From positions 62,001 through 126,000 of the forward strand of contig CAZICM010000008.1 in assembly GCA_964537685.1 (NCBI GenBank): a DNA stretch of 64,000 bases, written 5' to 3'. This document shows positions 50,485-58,384 of the stretch, piece after piece (the stretch's first letter is position 1; each line of letters starts with the position of its first letter). Position numbers and translations under genes: made by a program. This DNA comes from CAZICM01 sp964537685 (GTDB taxonomy: Bacteria > Myxococcota_A > Polyangia > Polyangiales > Polyangiaceae). Under the pieces are notes generated by a model. The model saw nothing but the letters and a program-made list of their open reading frames with translations, was not told the origin of the DNA and made no database searches.

Positions 50485-53160
50485 TCACGGCTCATAAACG
50501 CTGGTATAGGGTACCACCGGGTCTTCGATATCTCGCCTCAGCTCGTCTTCGCAGGCTGCAACAAGCTGATCCACATCAAGGAAGCGCTGCTCGATTCGCG
50601 GAGGATCGCCGCTCTTCGCCTTTTTGTCGGGAATCCGGCCTACGTAGGGGTTGCCATAGCTTCCCGTGGTGCGCTCGTTCACGCCGCTGGGATAGGCCGT
50701 GTCAAGCACGATGAGGCGATTGAACACCGTGTCAAGGTGGATCACTACGGCCTCATGCGTCCAGGCGGCGATCAGTTCAACGGTCTTCGTTTGAGCCTCG
50801 TCGAGCACCTCCATGGTCTCTTTGAGATGCCCCTTGATCGCAGCATGATCCCCAAGTACCGCAACGGGAGCGAAGCCCGTGTAATGCCTCACCGCTCGAA
50901 GAACGGCATCGTAGTGTTGCGCCGAGGTCGGAGGCCCATCAACGGACGAGGGCGCCTCGATTTCCTTGGCCGGTCCCACGAATATAACCCATCCCGTTGT
51001 CCTTCCGTCCTTCTCTCCCGTCGGTTGAACCGGCCACATCCCCGTCTCGATGGATTGGGAGATGGAGCTTCCCTTTGGCCTAAGCCGAATGATCTTGGCG
51101 TGGGGGACACCGATATCGGTGGGCGGGGCGGGCATCGGAATCTTGGATCGGCGCATGCTGGACTTCAAGTGGTCACCACCGGGACGCCCCATCGACACGA
51201 CGACGTTGGAACGGTCTCCAATGCTCTTCACCCAATCGCACCAGAACAGAGCCGATCCAGGCTCGGCCTGGGTAAGCGGAACACCCTGCGAAAAGGGACC
51301 GCTGTTGGCGACGTCGAGCGCGTTCGCCGCAAGGCCGCCGGTGTGTGGCACACCTCGGATCCAATGAAGCTGCTCCGAGAGTTCGTTGCACACTCCATGC
51401 AGAAAGCCCGGCCAGAGATGCTTTTGGAGAAGAGGCCGCCACCACCCGAGTCGCTTTGCATCCCCCAAGACAGTCCACTCGGGCTCGGCTTTGGGCAGCG
51501 CCTCGATGTTCCAACCATTTTTTATGGATTCGACTTTGGGCGGAAGAACCTGGTCCGAGCACTCCTCTGCCCGGAGTAGTGTGTGGTTGACAACCCGCCT
51601 CCATGCATTTACGCCAAAGCGCGTTCCACCGGGGGCAGGCCCAGCCCCGCCCGGCCGCCGGGCGGCGAGGTGTGCATGGATCGTGTCGAGATCCGCGGCC
51701 TGGATAACCTTTTGGAAGACCTCGGCCTCTCGTTTCACAATCAGTCCGCGCAAGGTGCCGAGCTTGACTGGACCTTTGCCCCGTTCTATGTCCCAGCTCT
51801 TGCCAAACTGGAGAGCGGCATTGTCCGCCGGCGCGGCCTTGCGCAGTTCGCCGCACCATGCATCGAGGGCCGGGAGATCAAGCTTTGCGGCCTCGTCCTC
51901 GATCGTCTGTGGTAATTTCTTTTTCCTGTCTTTTGTGTCCGGTGAAGTTGGGCGCAGCGATTCGATCAGCGATACGGGGCTGTACAAGGTTAAGTGATCG
52001 TTCTTGTAGATGAGCCCAGAGAGGTGAAGTACCGCAAAGCGGACCCATGGATCGTAGCGAATGGCCGCATGATGGACCGCGGGGCTTGGCGCTTGCTGCT
52101 TGTCCGATTGCGCGGCGGGCGCGGGGGGCGGCACAGGCTGCCGCTCGAAGACACGTTTGCATTCGGTGAGAAGCTCTTCATGATTACACCGTGACCAACG
52201 CTCGAGTTCTTTGTTGGCCATGTATTTGGTCACACGGCGAATGAGGTGGGGGCCGGCCAACCACCCCGCCCGGTGTTTCTTGGAGGTACCTATGAGGTAT
52301 TCGAGTCCATCGCCTCGCATGCGCCGAAGGAGCAGGGTCTGGTGGTCGCGCACCCCTTGGATACGCCGGCGCTCCGCCTCGTCCTTGAGTTGCTGTGGAT
52401 CGCAAAGGAGGTAATACCAGGTGAGCGGTCCCACGATCCCATCGTCCGTTAGGCCGACCATCCGCTGGAAGGTCTTTACGTTGCCCGCGGTGATGTAGGA
52501 GTAATAGTTGTATCGCAGGCGCTTTTCTGTGATGCCATGTATCTGGAGCCGATCATGTACTGTGTCGACAATATCCCCTCTCATTCCCTCATGCACCATG
52601 CGGCGGCCCATGGCCCGGCCAGGTGTAAGCTCTTTTTTGAGCTTCGCAAGTGTATCGAGATCGTTCTCCAGTGCCTGCTGCTCCCGCGCCAGCCGGGCCT
52701 GTTCGTGCCCGTTGGCAAACATGGCTGCCCAATACACTTCAAAGTCGAGGCGGAGGAAACGCCTTAACATAAGCAGCCGAAAGGGGAAAAACCGTTGGCG
52801 GAGCAATGGATTCTGCCATCCGGCGAAGCGCCGCATGGTGTAGGGGAAGCGGGCTACAATGGCGATCGCCTGCGGGCGCTCTGCGGGCTCGACCCTGGGG
52901 ATAAGGATCTGGCCCTGCGATTCCATCGGGAGAATACCGAACATGGTGAGCGGCAGGACGCCTCCCGATAGAAAGGCGTCTGGGAGCAGAACCTTAACGA
53001 AGACGGCAGCCGGACTCTTCGCCTCGAACACGGCAAAACCAGCTTTGTCCGTGAGGGTACTATACAACAGCATCCCTCCCGCCGCGTAGATCTCGACCGT
53101 GACCCCCGGTATGGGGAATCGCAAGGGATCGCGGACGGAAACAACGACGTATTGAGGCAA
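50485..53160 (-). CDS. Large protein with peptidoglycan-binding-type domain
   Basis: 891 residues from a TTG at 53160, which lies 10 nt after a GGAG and 4 nt past the upstream stop; the longer frame to 53328 would overlap the upstream gene by 164 nt. N-terminus YVVVSVRDPLRFPIPGVTVEIYAAGG resembles a carboxypeptidase-regulatory/Ig-like domain. At about residues 205-265 there is a PG_binding_1-like unit (VHDRLQIHGITEKRL...NVKTFQRMVGLTDDGIVGPLTW). A middle region contains NAWRRVVNHTLLRAEECSDQVLPPKVESI. Later, GVPLTQAEPGSALFWCDWVKS and a TGFAPVAVLGDHAAIKGHLKE stretch suggest further enzyme-like domains I cannot name. No signal peptide. Last gene of a three-gene operon; possibly an injected or surface-delivered effector, which is speculation. 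Confidence 0.68.
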   Translation of the reverse strand: MPQYVVVSVRDPLRFPIPGVTVEIYAAGGMLLYSTLTDKAGFAVFEAKSPAAVFVKVLLPDAFLSGGVLPLTMFGILPMESQGQILIPRVEPAERPQAIAIVARFPYTMRRFAGWQNPLLRQRFFPFRLLMLRRFLRLDFEVYWAAMFANGHEQARLAREQQALENDLDTLAKLKKELTPGRAMGRRMVHEGMRGDIVDTVHDRLQIHGITEKRLRYNYYSYITAGNVKTFQRMVGLTDDGIVGPLTWYYLLCDPQQLKDEAERRRIQGVRDHQTLLLRRMRGDGLEYLIGTSKKHRAGWLAGPHLIRRVTKYMANKELERWSRCNHEELLTECKRVFERQPVPPPAPAAQSDKQQAPSPAVHHAAIRYDPWVRFAVLHLSGLIYKNDHLTLYSPVSLIESLRPTSPDTKDRKKKLPQTIEDEAAKLDLPALDAWCGELRKAAPADNAALQFGKSWDIERGKGPVKLGTLRGLIVKREAEVFQKVIQAADLDTIHAHLAARRPGGAGPAPGGTRFGVNAWRRVVNHTLLRAEECSDQVLPPKVESIKNGWNIEALPKAEPEWTVLGDAKRLGWWRPLLQKHLWPGFLHGVCNELSEQLHWIRGVPHTGGLAANALDVANSGPFSQGVPLTQAEPGSALFWCDWVKSIGDRSNVVVSMGRPGGDHLKSSMRRSKIPMPAPPTDIGVPHAKIIRLRPKGSSISQSIETGMWPVQPTGEKDGRTTGWVIFVGPAKEIEAPSSVDGPPTSAQHYDAVLRAVRHYTGFAPVAVLGDHAAIKGHLKETMEVLDEAQTKTVELIAAWTHEAVVIHLDTVFNRLIVLDTAYPSGVNERTTGSYGNPYVGRIPDKKAKSGDPPRIEQRFLDVDQLVAACEDELRRDIEDPVVPYTSVYEP

Positions 53161-53164
53161 GGAA

Positions 53165-55261
53165 TCAGTACTCCACAGGCACTGGGACGATCTGCGCTGT
53201 TGGAAGGACTTCGTACCACTCCGAGAAAACGCCGTGGTCAGGCGGGACCACGATCCCCGCGCCGGATCCAGTGGCGGGGGGCGCCGCGCCCTCATAAATC
53301 GCGCGCAGGCGAGAGGGCTCCTTTCCATGTTGCTCGGAGACGGCGACGACCTGCGATGCGAGCGAGTTATCGCCTTCCTCGATGGCCTCGATCAGTTTTA
53401 GCCATTTGAGCGCCTGCTCCTCTTGGCCGGGACGCAATGGAATCACCACCTTCACATAGGGGGCGTTTAGAAATGCCTGCCGCTGCTGATCGCCGTCGAT
53501 CTGAATCAGCCACCCAAGCCCAGCGCCAAGCTCGGCCGGCGCGCTGTTTTCCGTGACTGCATAGGCGCTGCGCCTGGTCTCGCGTCCCCAATCAGCGACA
53601 AAGGTGTCCAGGGTTATTTCATCGTTGACTATCGGATCTTCTCCAATCCGCTGACGAAAATCGCCGAGTTCCCCCGTGGGCTCCGGCTGCCCTTGGGTGC
53701 TCGCCGTCACCATGTTCTTGCTGGGCGCATACCAGTCGGGTGCAAGAAAATAGAATAGATCGTCGAAATCGAAGAGCTGCGCAAGCACCTCCGACGAGAG
53801 GAGCGGCGCAGGATCGCTAGAGGCCCCGAGCAGATGCCACATGGCTCCTCGGAGCAGAGCAATCCTCTCCTCCTGACGCAGCGTATCCGTATCGCGGACA
53901 CGTACCTTTCCAAAGGACTCGATCCTGAGCCGTGCGGCCTCCACAAACGCGCGGTAGTGGGCATCGCGAACCATCATCTCCCAGTTTGCCAGCGCGTGAT
54001 GGTACTCCTGCTGCGCCCGCTCCCAGGCTTCGATGGCACCCGGCAGCGGAGCATAATATGCAACGCACGCGTGCGTCCCGTAGCCGTTGGGGCCCTGCAC
54101 TTTTTTCACCACCACATGCTTGCCCGTCCGGTCGCCATATTGGAAACCAACGAAGCTGTTCTGCTCTGCGTCCTGCATCTCGAGCCGATCGAGTTGGGTA
54201 TTCTTCGGGAGCAACATGGAGATATCGAAGGCGAGCTCATTAGCTTCTTCGAATTCGTTCTTGTTCGGGGTTCCTTGGAACATTTGCCAAACGAAGCTCC
54301 CCGCTTCAGGCTTCGGGTCAGCCGGAGGTGAGGGACGGCTAGCCATGAGTGACGCTAGGTCGCTTGGCACACCCACCGTTAGAAGGCTCGGTGTCCCGAC
54401 AAGCCGGGCGGGACGCGGGACATAGGTGATCCAGCACATGCGCGCCCCAATGAACTGGGCGCGCATCTTCACCTTTCGCATTTTCTGATGAAGGGCATAG
54501 CTGACAAGCGCGTTGGTCGTGTTACTGAGCAGGTGCCTCCGCTGCGCAGTGGTTGACGCTTCAGAGGTTGTTTTCACCGTTGTCTTCACCGTCACGCGCT
54601 GCTCCTGGGTAACCTTCGAGGAGACCTGATGGCTATTCTTCTGCATTTCCTCGTGCGCTTGCTGACTGCTCGAGCCCACAGAAGCATTCATGCTTGCGCT
54701 TGACGAAACCACGCCGATACCGCCCGAGGCCGACACGCTGACGCCCACCCGCGAGTCCGCGGAGCGCTGGGTCGTGAGCCGCTGCGTGAGTTCGCTGAGG
54801 TCGTTGCTGGCATCCTCGCTGGTCGAGCGGGTCTCCTGAGTGGTCTCCGAGCTGCGTTCGGTCGCCGTCCGCGTGAAGCGCGTCTCGACAAGCTCCAGTG
54901 TGCTTCCAGGGCTCAGCCAGACGTGGTCCACGGCTGGACCAAGAAAGGTCGTGCCCTCATAGATGTGCTGGCGATAGAGATGCAGCACGCCAATCGGACA
55001 GAGCGTCTGAGAGGTGGCGACTGGGAGGCGCTCTTGTAGATCCCCGTACCCAACGGGATGGGGCGACGCGCCATCATTAACCGCGATCTCGGCAAGTGAC
55101 ATGCCGGCCTCGTGTGTCACGATGGGATGCAGCCCCGATGGAGCTCCGAGGAGCTTGGCGATCCGCTCAGACCTCCACGGCGCGCCGGGAACTGGACTGA
55201 ATACGGCGAACCGAACCGAGGCGAAGGGATAACAAGGATCGACATCCATCTTGTATGCCAT
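53165..55261 (-). CDS. Large protein of unknown family with Ser/Thr-rich central region
   Basis: 698 residues from the ATG at 55261, preceded by AGGAAG; an ATG at 55297 that overlaps the stop of the small upstream gene is also possible. The first 125 residues are compact (CYPFASVRFAVFSPVPGAPW, HLYRQHIYEGTTFLGPAVDH). Residues about 130-245 are a Ser/Thr/Gln-rich stretch (SSETTQETRSTSEDASNDL, then VSVSASGGIGVVSSSASMNA). LVSYALHQKMRKVKMRAQFIGARMCWITYVPRP follows, then long helical sections (AWERAQQEYHHALANWEMM). I recall similar Ser-rich then CWxTYV arrangements in unannotated bacterial proteins next to peptidoglycan-binding proteins, but know no function. Two nucleotides of spacer plus overlap-like starts suggest tight coupling with the genes on both sides. 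Confidence 0.68.
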   Translation of the reverse strand: MAYKMDVDPCYPFASVRFAVFSPVPGAPWRSERIAKLLGAPSGLHPIVTHEAGMSLAEIAVNDGASPHPVGYGDLQERLPVATSQTLCPIGVLHLYRQHIYEGTTFLGPAVDHVWLSPGSTLELVETRFTRTATERSSETTQETRSTSEDASNDLSELTQRLTTQRSADSRVGVSVSASGGIGVVSSSASMNASVGSSSQQAHEEMQKNSHQVSSKVTQEQRVTVKTTVKTTSEASTTAQRRHLLSNTTNALVSYALHQKMRKVKMRAQFIGARMCWITYVPRPARLVGTPSLLTVGVPSDLASLMASRPSPPADPKPEAGSFVWQMFQGTPNKNEFEEANELAFDISMLLPKNTQLDRLEMQDAEQNSFVGFQYGDRTGKHVVVKKVQGPNGYGTHACVAYYAPLPGAIEAWERAQQEYHHALANWEMMVRDAHYRAFVEAARLRIESFGKVRVRDTDTLRQEERIALLRGAMWHLLGASSDPAPLLSSEVLAQLFDFDDLFYFLAPDWYAPSKNMVTASTQGQPEPTGELGDFRQRIGEDPIVNDEITLDTFVADWGRETRRSAYAVTENSAPAELGAGLGWLIQIDGDQQRQAFLNAPYVKVVIPLRPGQEEQALKWLKLIEAIEEGDNSLASQVVAVSEQHGKEPSRLRAIYEGAAPPATGSGAGIVVPPDHGVFSEWYEVLPTAQIVPVPVEY

Positions 55262-55287
55262 GCTTGTGACTTCCTGGCCGCGAATGC

Positions 55288-55473
55288 TCAGAAGCATTTT
55301 GCCTCATCGAGGATGGCGGCCCCCGATGGATACGAAACTGTTTCGGAAGAGTCAAGCTTGATCCGTGTGCCATGCCCGGCAATAGCCTCAACGACGAAGG
55401 TGCCATCCAGCACCCGCACCCGTTCGCGAATCGCGTAGGGCAAGTGGATCACGGGCCGTCCAACAAAGCCCAC
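55288..55473 (-). CDS. Small protein opening the large-protein operon
   Basis: 61 residues, mostly beta-strand-like: VIHLPYAIRERVRVLDGTFVVEAIAGHGTRIKLDS. No signal peptide or membrane helix. Its stop overlaps the possible ATG of the next gene at 55297. The translation reads as a sensible small beta domain and lies exactly in operon position, but it could be a chance frame. It starts 17 nt from the beginning of the duplicated leader of array 2. Confidence 0.5.
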   Translation of the reverse strand: MGFVGRPVIHLPYAIRERVRVLDGTFVVEAIAGHGTRIKLDSSETVSYPSGAAILDEAKCF

Positions 55474-55489
55474 AACTCAGGTTCCGATT

Positions 55490-55622
55490 TGTGGCCGCAG
55501 CTCAATCATGGCCGTGCTTCGGCTTTAAGACGTCGCCGGTATGGGCACCCTGCAGGGCACAAGCGCAGGAAGAGGCGAAGATAGGATGGCACTCGCAAGC
55601 TGGCCATGGGCGCGTTGGTGCC
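55490..55622. repeat. Conserved leader of repeat array 2
   Basis: About 133 bases that align with 38438-38571. Shared words include GGGCACAAGCGCAGGAAGAG and GGCCATGGG. To its left the two copies have unrelated sequence, so this marks the left edge of the duplicated segment in copy 2. Confidence 0.6.
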
Positions 55623-55860
55623 TGATGCGATGGCTTTGCAACTTCTTCAAGCTAAAATTGCTGACCTATGCGATTGGTTTGCAATCCACCCCAGCCCATG
55701 TTGGTAACCTAAGCGATTGGTTTGCAATCCGATCTATGTGAAGTCGCTGACCTATGCGATTGATTTGCAATCCGCTCTAGCCCATGCCGGTGACGGATGC
55801 GATTGGTTTGCAATCCGCCCTAGCCCATGCCGGTGACGGATGCGATGGCTTTGCAACTCG
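55623..55860. repeat. Tandem array 2 of ~43-bp noncoding repeats
   Basis: Five full units starting at 55623, 55667, 55710, 55753 and 55795 (lengths 44, 43, 43, 42, 43) and a terminal half unit at 55838-55860. First and last cores read GCGATGGCTTTGCAAC, as in array 1; the inner four read GCGATTGGTTTGCAATC or a one-base variant. The inner type contains an inverted repeat, GATTG-GTTTG-CAATC. Second halves vary between a CTAGCCCATGCCGGTGAC type and a GTGAAGTCGCTGACC type. The array ends 69 nt before the stop of the coiled-coil gene, as in copy 1. Confidence 0.88.
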
Positions 55861-55929
55861 GTATGGGCAGTGTCGGCGGCGAAGGATGGAATAGGGGAAG
55901 GTCCGCGGGGATAGGCATAAACCCAAAGA

Positions 55930-56817
55930 CTAATCTTCGAGCTCTTTGCTCAAAGCCGCAAGCTCTTTTTGCTTCTCGGCCATCTCCAGCTCAAGGTGCG
56001 CCATCTTCGCCTTTGCCGCGGCCTTCGCCGCCTGCTTCTGTTCAGCCTGTTCGCGCTTGACCTTCAATTCCTCAAGCTGTTTTTGCTTCTCATCCAGAGC
56101 GGCGCTCAGCTCGGCAATCTCTTCCTCGACCGATTCAACGGTCGGCTCCTCCGGGACTTCGCCTTTGACCCGCTCCCTTAAAAAGAAGCCGTCCGCGAAG
56201 TTGGAGGGCAGCGTGGGATTGTTGTGGGGCATGGCCGCCAAGGCCCCATAAACCGACTTCAGGGCCGCATTGATTTTATTAATAAGCTGAGAGCGTTCGC
56301 CGATATCCTTAAATTGGGAAAAGGCGGCCTCCGCGCTGGTTCTTGCGCTGATGGTCTGGTCGGCTTGTTGGATAAGGGGAACGAGTTCCTGCCCCAGAGC
56401 TTTAAGGGTGGGATTATCGCTTGAAGCGAGCGAGGGAATCCATCCGCGCATGGATTCGAGTTGTTTGCCCATGATGGGCCTGATAAAGACATGCAGGGGT
56501 TTGCCCTGGAAATAATGCTGATAGAGGGGATGAGCGCTATTGTCGCCGGTGATGGTGAGAAGTTCTTTGGACGCGCGTTTAGCGATTTGGTTGAGAGAGC
56601 GGTCGGTGGCGATGACCTGGAGGGTGGTATAATCCACTTGGTCTGAGAGGTCGAGTTCGAGCTGGAAGGTGGTGGTCCACTCGCCGAGGAGGGCGCTGAG
56701 TGGGGGCGTGTGGGATTTGGTGAGGGGATTGGCGTCGAGGTTCCGGTGGGTGAAGGAGAGATGGGAGCGGGCGACGCGGAGGGGTGATTTTTGTGAAATG
56801 GTCGAGGGAGCGGGCAT
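55930..56817 (-). CDS. Coiled-coil protein linked to repeat array, copy 2
   Basis: 295 residues, ATG at 56817 with the same GAAAGGA site as copy 1. Colinear with the protein at 38934-39821; 35 substitutions and no gaps. Substitutions cluster in the N-terminal domain (residues about 60-110) while the linker VKGEVPEEPTVESVEEE is unchanged. The coiled coil (from about 228) keeps its heptad character with KREQAEQKQAAKAAAKAKM. The gene is intact although the two genes next to it in the duplicated block are broken, which suggests selection to keep it. No recognised domain; function unknown. Confidence 0.85.
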   Translation of the reverse strand: MPAPSTISQKSPLRVARSHLSFTHRNLDANPLTKSHTPPLSALLGEWTTTFQLELDLSDQVDYTTLQVIATDRSLNQIAKRASKELLTITGDNSAHPLYQHYFQGKPLHVFIRPIMGKQLESMRGWIPSLASSDNPTLKALGQELVPLIQQADQTISARTSAEAAFSQFKDIGERSQLINKINAALKSVYGALAAMPHNNPTLPSNFADGFFLRERVKGEVPEEPTVESVEEEIAELSAALDEKQKQLEELKVKREQAEQKQAAKAAAKAKMAHLELEMAEKQKELAALSKELED

Positions 56818-56880
56818 GGGATGTCCTTTCTATTGGCGCTGGGCCGATCGCCGCAGCGATCTTCGAGCATTCCGCGCCCG

Positions 56881-56920
56881 ATAATGCAGCTTCACGGCTG
56901 CGTCAACAAAAATTTTGCAA
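56881..56920. repeat. Duplicated 40-nt element, copy 2
   Basis: Counterpart of 42597-42636 (37 of 40 identical), with the hairpin GCAGC-6 nt-GCTGC followed by CAACAAAAAT and TTGCAA. Here it lies in its likely original place, about 60 nt upstream of the coiled-coil start. Confidence 0.65.
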
Positions 56921-57044
56921 TCTGCTTTCCGGTCGCAGCTCCATATGCGACGGTGCTTCAGAGAATGCGATCAACCCGATCACTAACCGAATGCGGTTAG
57001 CCTGAAATTTATTTTTGGGGTTCGATCGATTTTTGTTCAAAAGC

Positions 57045-57074
57045 GTGATCAAAAGTGCGTTTGCCGGCCATTTT
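57045..57074 (+). promoter_or_regulatory. Conserved upstream element of neprosin pseudogene, copy 2
   Basis: GTGATCAAAAGTGCG then TTTGCCGGCCATTTT, nearly identical to 42756-42785. An extra CAAAAGCG lies just before it, giving a partial direct repeat. It is retained although the gene downstream is broken. Confidence 0.45.
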
Positions 57075-57098
57075 ACCTAACGAGAAACGGAGGTCTTC

Positions 57099-57669
57099 AT
57101 GAAGACGCTTCGAGGCATTGGTGCATGTATGGCGCTGGGGCTGGGTGTAGGTGCCGCATGTACGATTGAAATTGGCAGGCTGACGGACACAGGAGATAAC
57201 GCTCCGTCAGCCTGGAGAAATCGTCGAGGTCTCGAAACTCGGCGAGACTTCGATTGAGCATCTCCTAGCCATCTTTCAATCGCTCAATGGCGATTGGTGG
57301 ATTGCGTTTAATGGCGATTTGCTGGGATACTACCCTGCGAATCTCTTTCAACTGCTCAAGAGCGGCGCTTGCAGAGCGGCCTTTTATGGTGAGAACTACA
57401 ACCATGCACCGGGTACCGCAAACATTAGCGAGATGGGCAGTGGGTTATTTGCCGAGGCCGGGCTTTTTAATGCGGCCCATATCCGCAATCCTCTCTACTA
57501 CGACTTGGGCTGGCTGGCCGTGGAACCGAAAGACGAGTTCTTTATGTCACCCACCATAACCAAGTGTTATAATCGCTCGGCGCTCATGCATTTAGGTCCG
57601 CCCTGGGATAGCAGCTTTGTATTTTTAGGAGGCTCGGGCAGCAAAAACCCCGGGTGTGTATGGCCATGA
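57099..57669 (+). pseudogene. Neprosin-family lipoprotein, truncated by internal deletion
   Basis: The start region is intact: AGGT site, ATG at 57099 and a lipoprotein-type signal (MKTLRGIGACMALGLGVGAAC). The frame meets a stop at about 57255. In another frame the sequence continues as QPGEIVEVSKLGETSIEHLLAIFQ, GDWWIAFNGDLLGYYPANLF, AAFYGENY, SEMGSGLFAEAG and AAHIRNPLYYD to the end, colinear with the last third of the intact gene at 42842-44164. About 250 codons between signal and C-terminal part are missing and the join is out of frame. A new start inside the C-terminal part is possible but would lack export. Best seen as a pseudogene. Confidence 0.85.
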
Positions 57670-58316
57670 ATCCTTCGATTTATCGCACATATTCTTTTGG
57701 GCTTAACTGGTTTAGCCTTGGTCTGATTTGGCTTGCTTCCTGCTCTTCGCTTGATTAAATGCCCGCCGGGGGCCGAATCGAATATCCCGTCGAATCCCGT
57801 TCATCGGCCGCGCCTCTCGCATCTACGGCAAAAAGCGCATCTCCAATCGCTTCGGTTTCAGCTTCAGCGGCACCGTCTCAAGAGGCTCCGCGCCGACAGC
57901 GCACGCCTTCGGAAGTGTACGAAGAGACAACAGGTATCAAGCTTTCGGAAGCGGATACGGCCATTATGGACGATTGCCCTGAACATGTTCTCTCTAAGAA
58001 TGTCCCCAAACGGACTTGCACCAAGGATGAGCAGTGTGGCGATGGATTCTGCGATCGGGGGCATTGCGCAGTGATTTAGACATGCACAGCGGAGTTTGGC
58101 CAGCCATGCGAGGAAGAAGTGAAATGCGGTCCATTTTTGCTTTGCTTGGATGGCCGATGCAGGTCCTGCGTTTCGGACAGCGAATGCAAATCGTCTCCAG
58201 GCAACCAAGACCCCAAATGCAGCCCTTATCCTTTATTTTCTGAAGCAGCCAGGACCTGCCGTGGCATCATTCCCCGCAGCATGGGTAGCGCGACGCCTTG
58301 GCCTCGTTCCAAATAG
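57660..58316 (+). pseudogene. Cysteine-rich lipoprotein, broken by two in-frame stop codons
   Basis: Colinear with the intact gene at 44155-44784. The ATG at 57660 overlaps the neprosin end as in copy 1, and a lipoprotein signal ending LASCSS is present. A TAA at 57756-57758 replaces the position after SCSSLD (Glu in the intact copy). A TAG near 58078 replaces the Trp codon of the intact CAPLWTC. Between and after them the frame is open and conserved: IMDDCPEHVLSKNVPK, CTKDEQCGDGFCDRGHC, CGPFLLCLDGRCRSC. Two nonsense changes in an otherwise well-kept frame point to recent inactivation. Confidence 0.85.
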
Positions 58317-58384
58317 CAAGAATCCACACAGCCAATTAAACCCTATCACCAACGCTATTTCAAAAATCCCTTCACCTCGCGTCC

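Noticed and set aside
53161..53328. N-terminal extension of the large peptidoglycan-binding-type protein
   Set aside because: It lies over the end of the upstream coding sequence; a TTG 4 nt after that stop with a GGAG site is a better start.
57756..58080. Stop codon readthrough or recoding in the Cys-rich lipoprotein copy 2
   Set aside because: Two different stops (TAA and TAG), no recoding signal, and the partner gene is deleted; a pseudogene is simpler.
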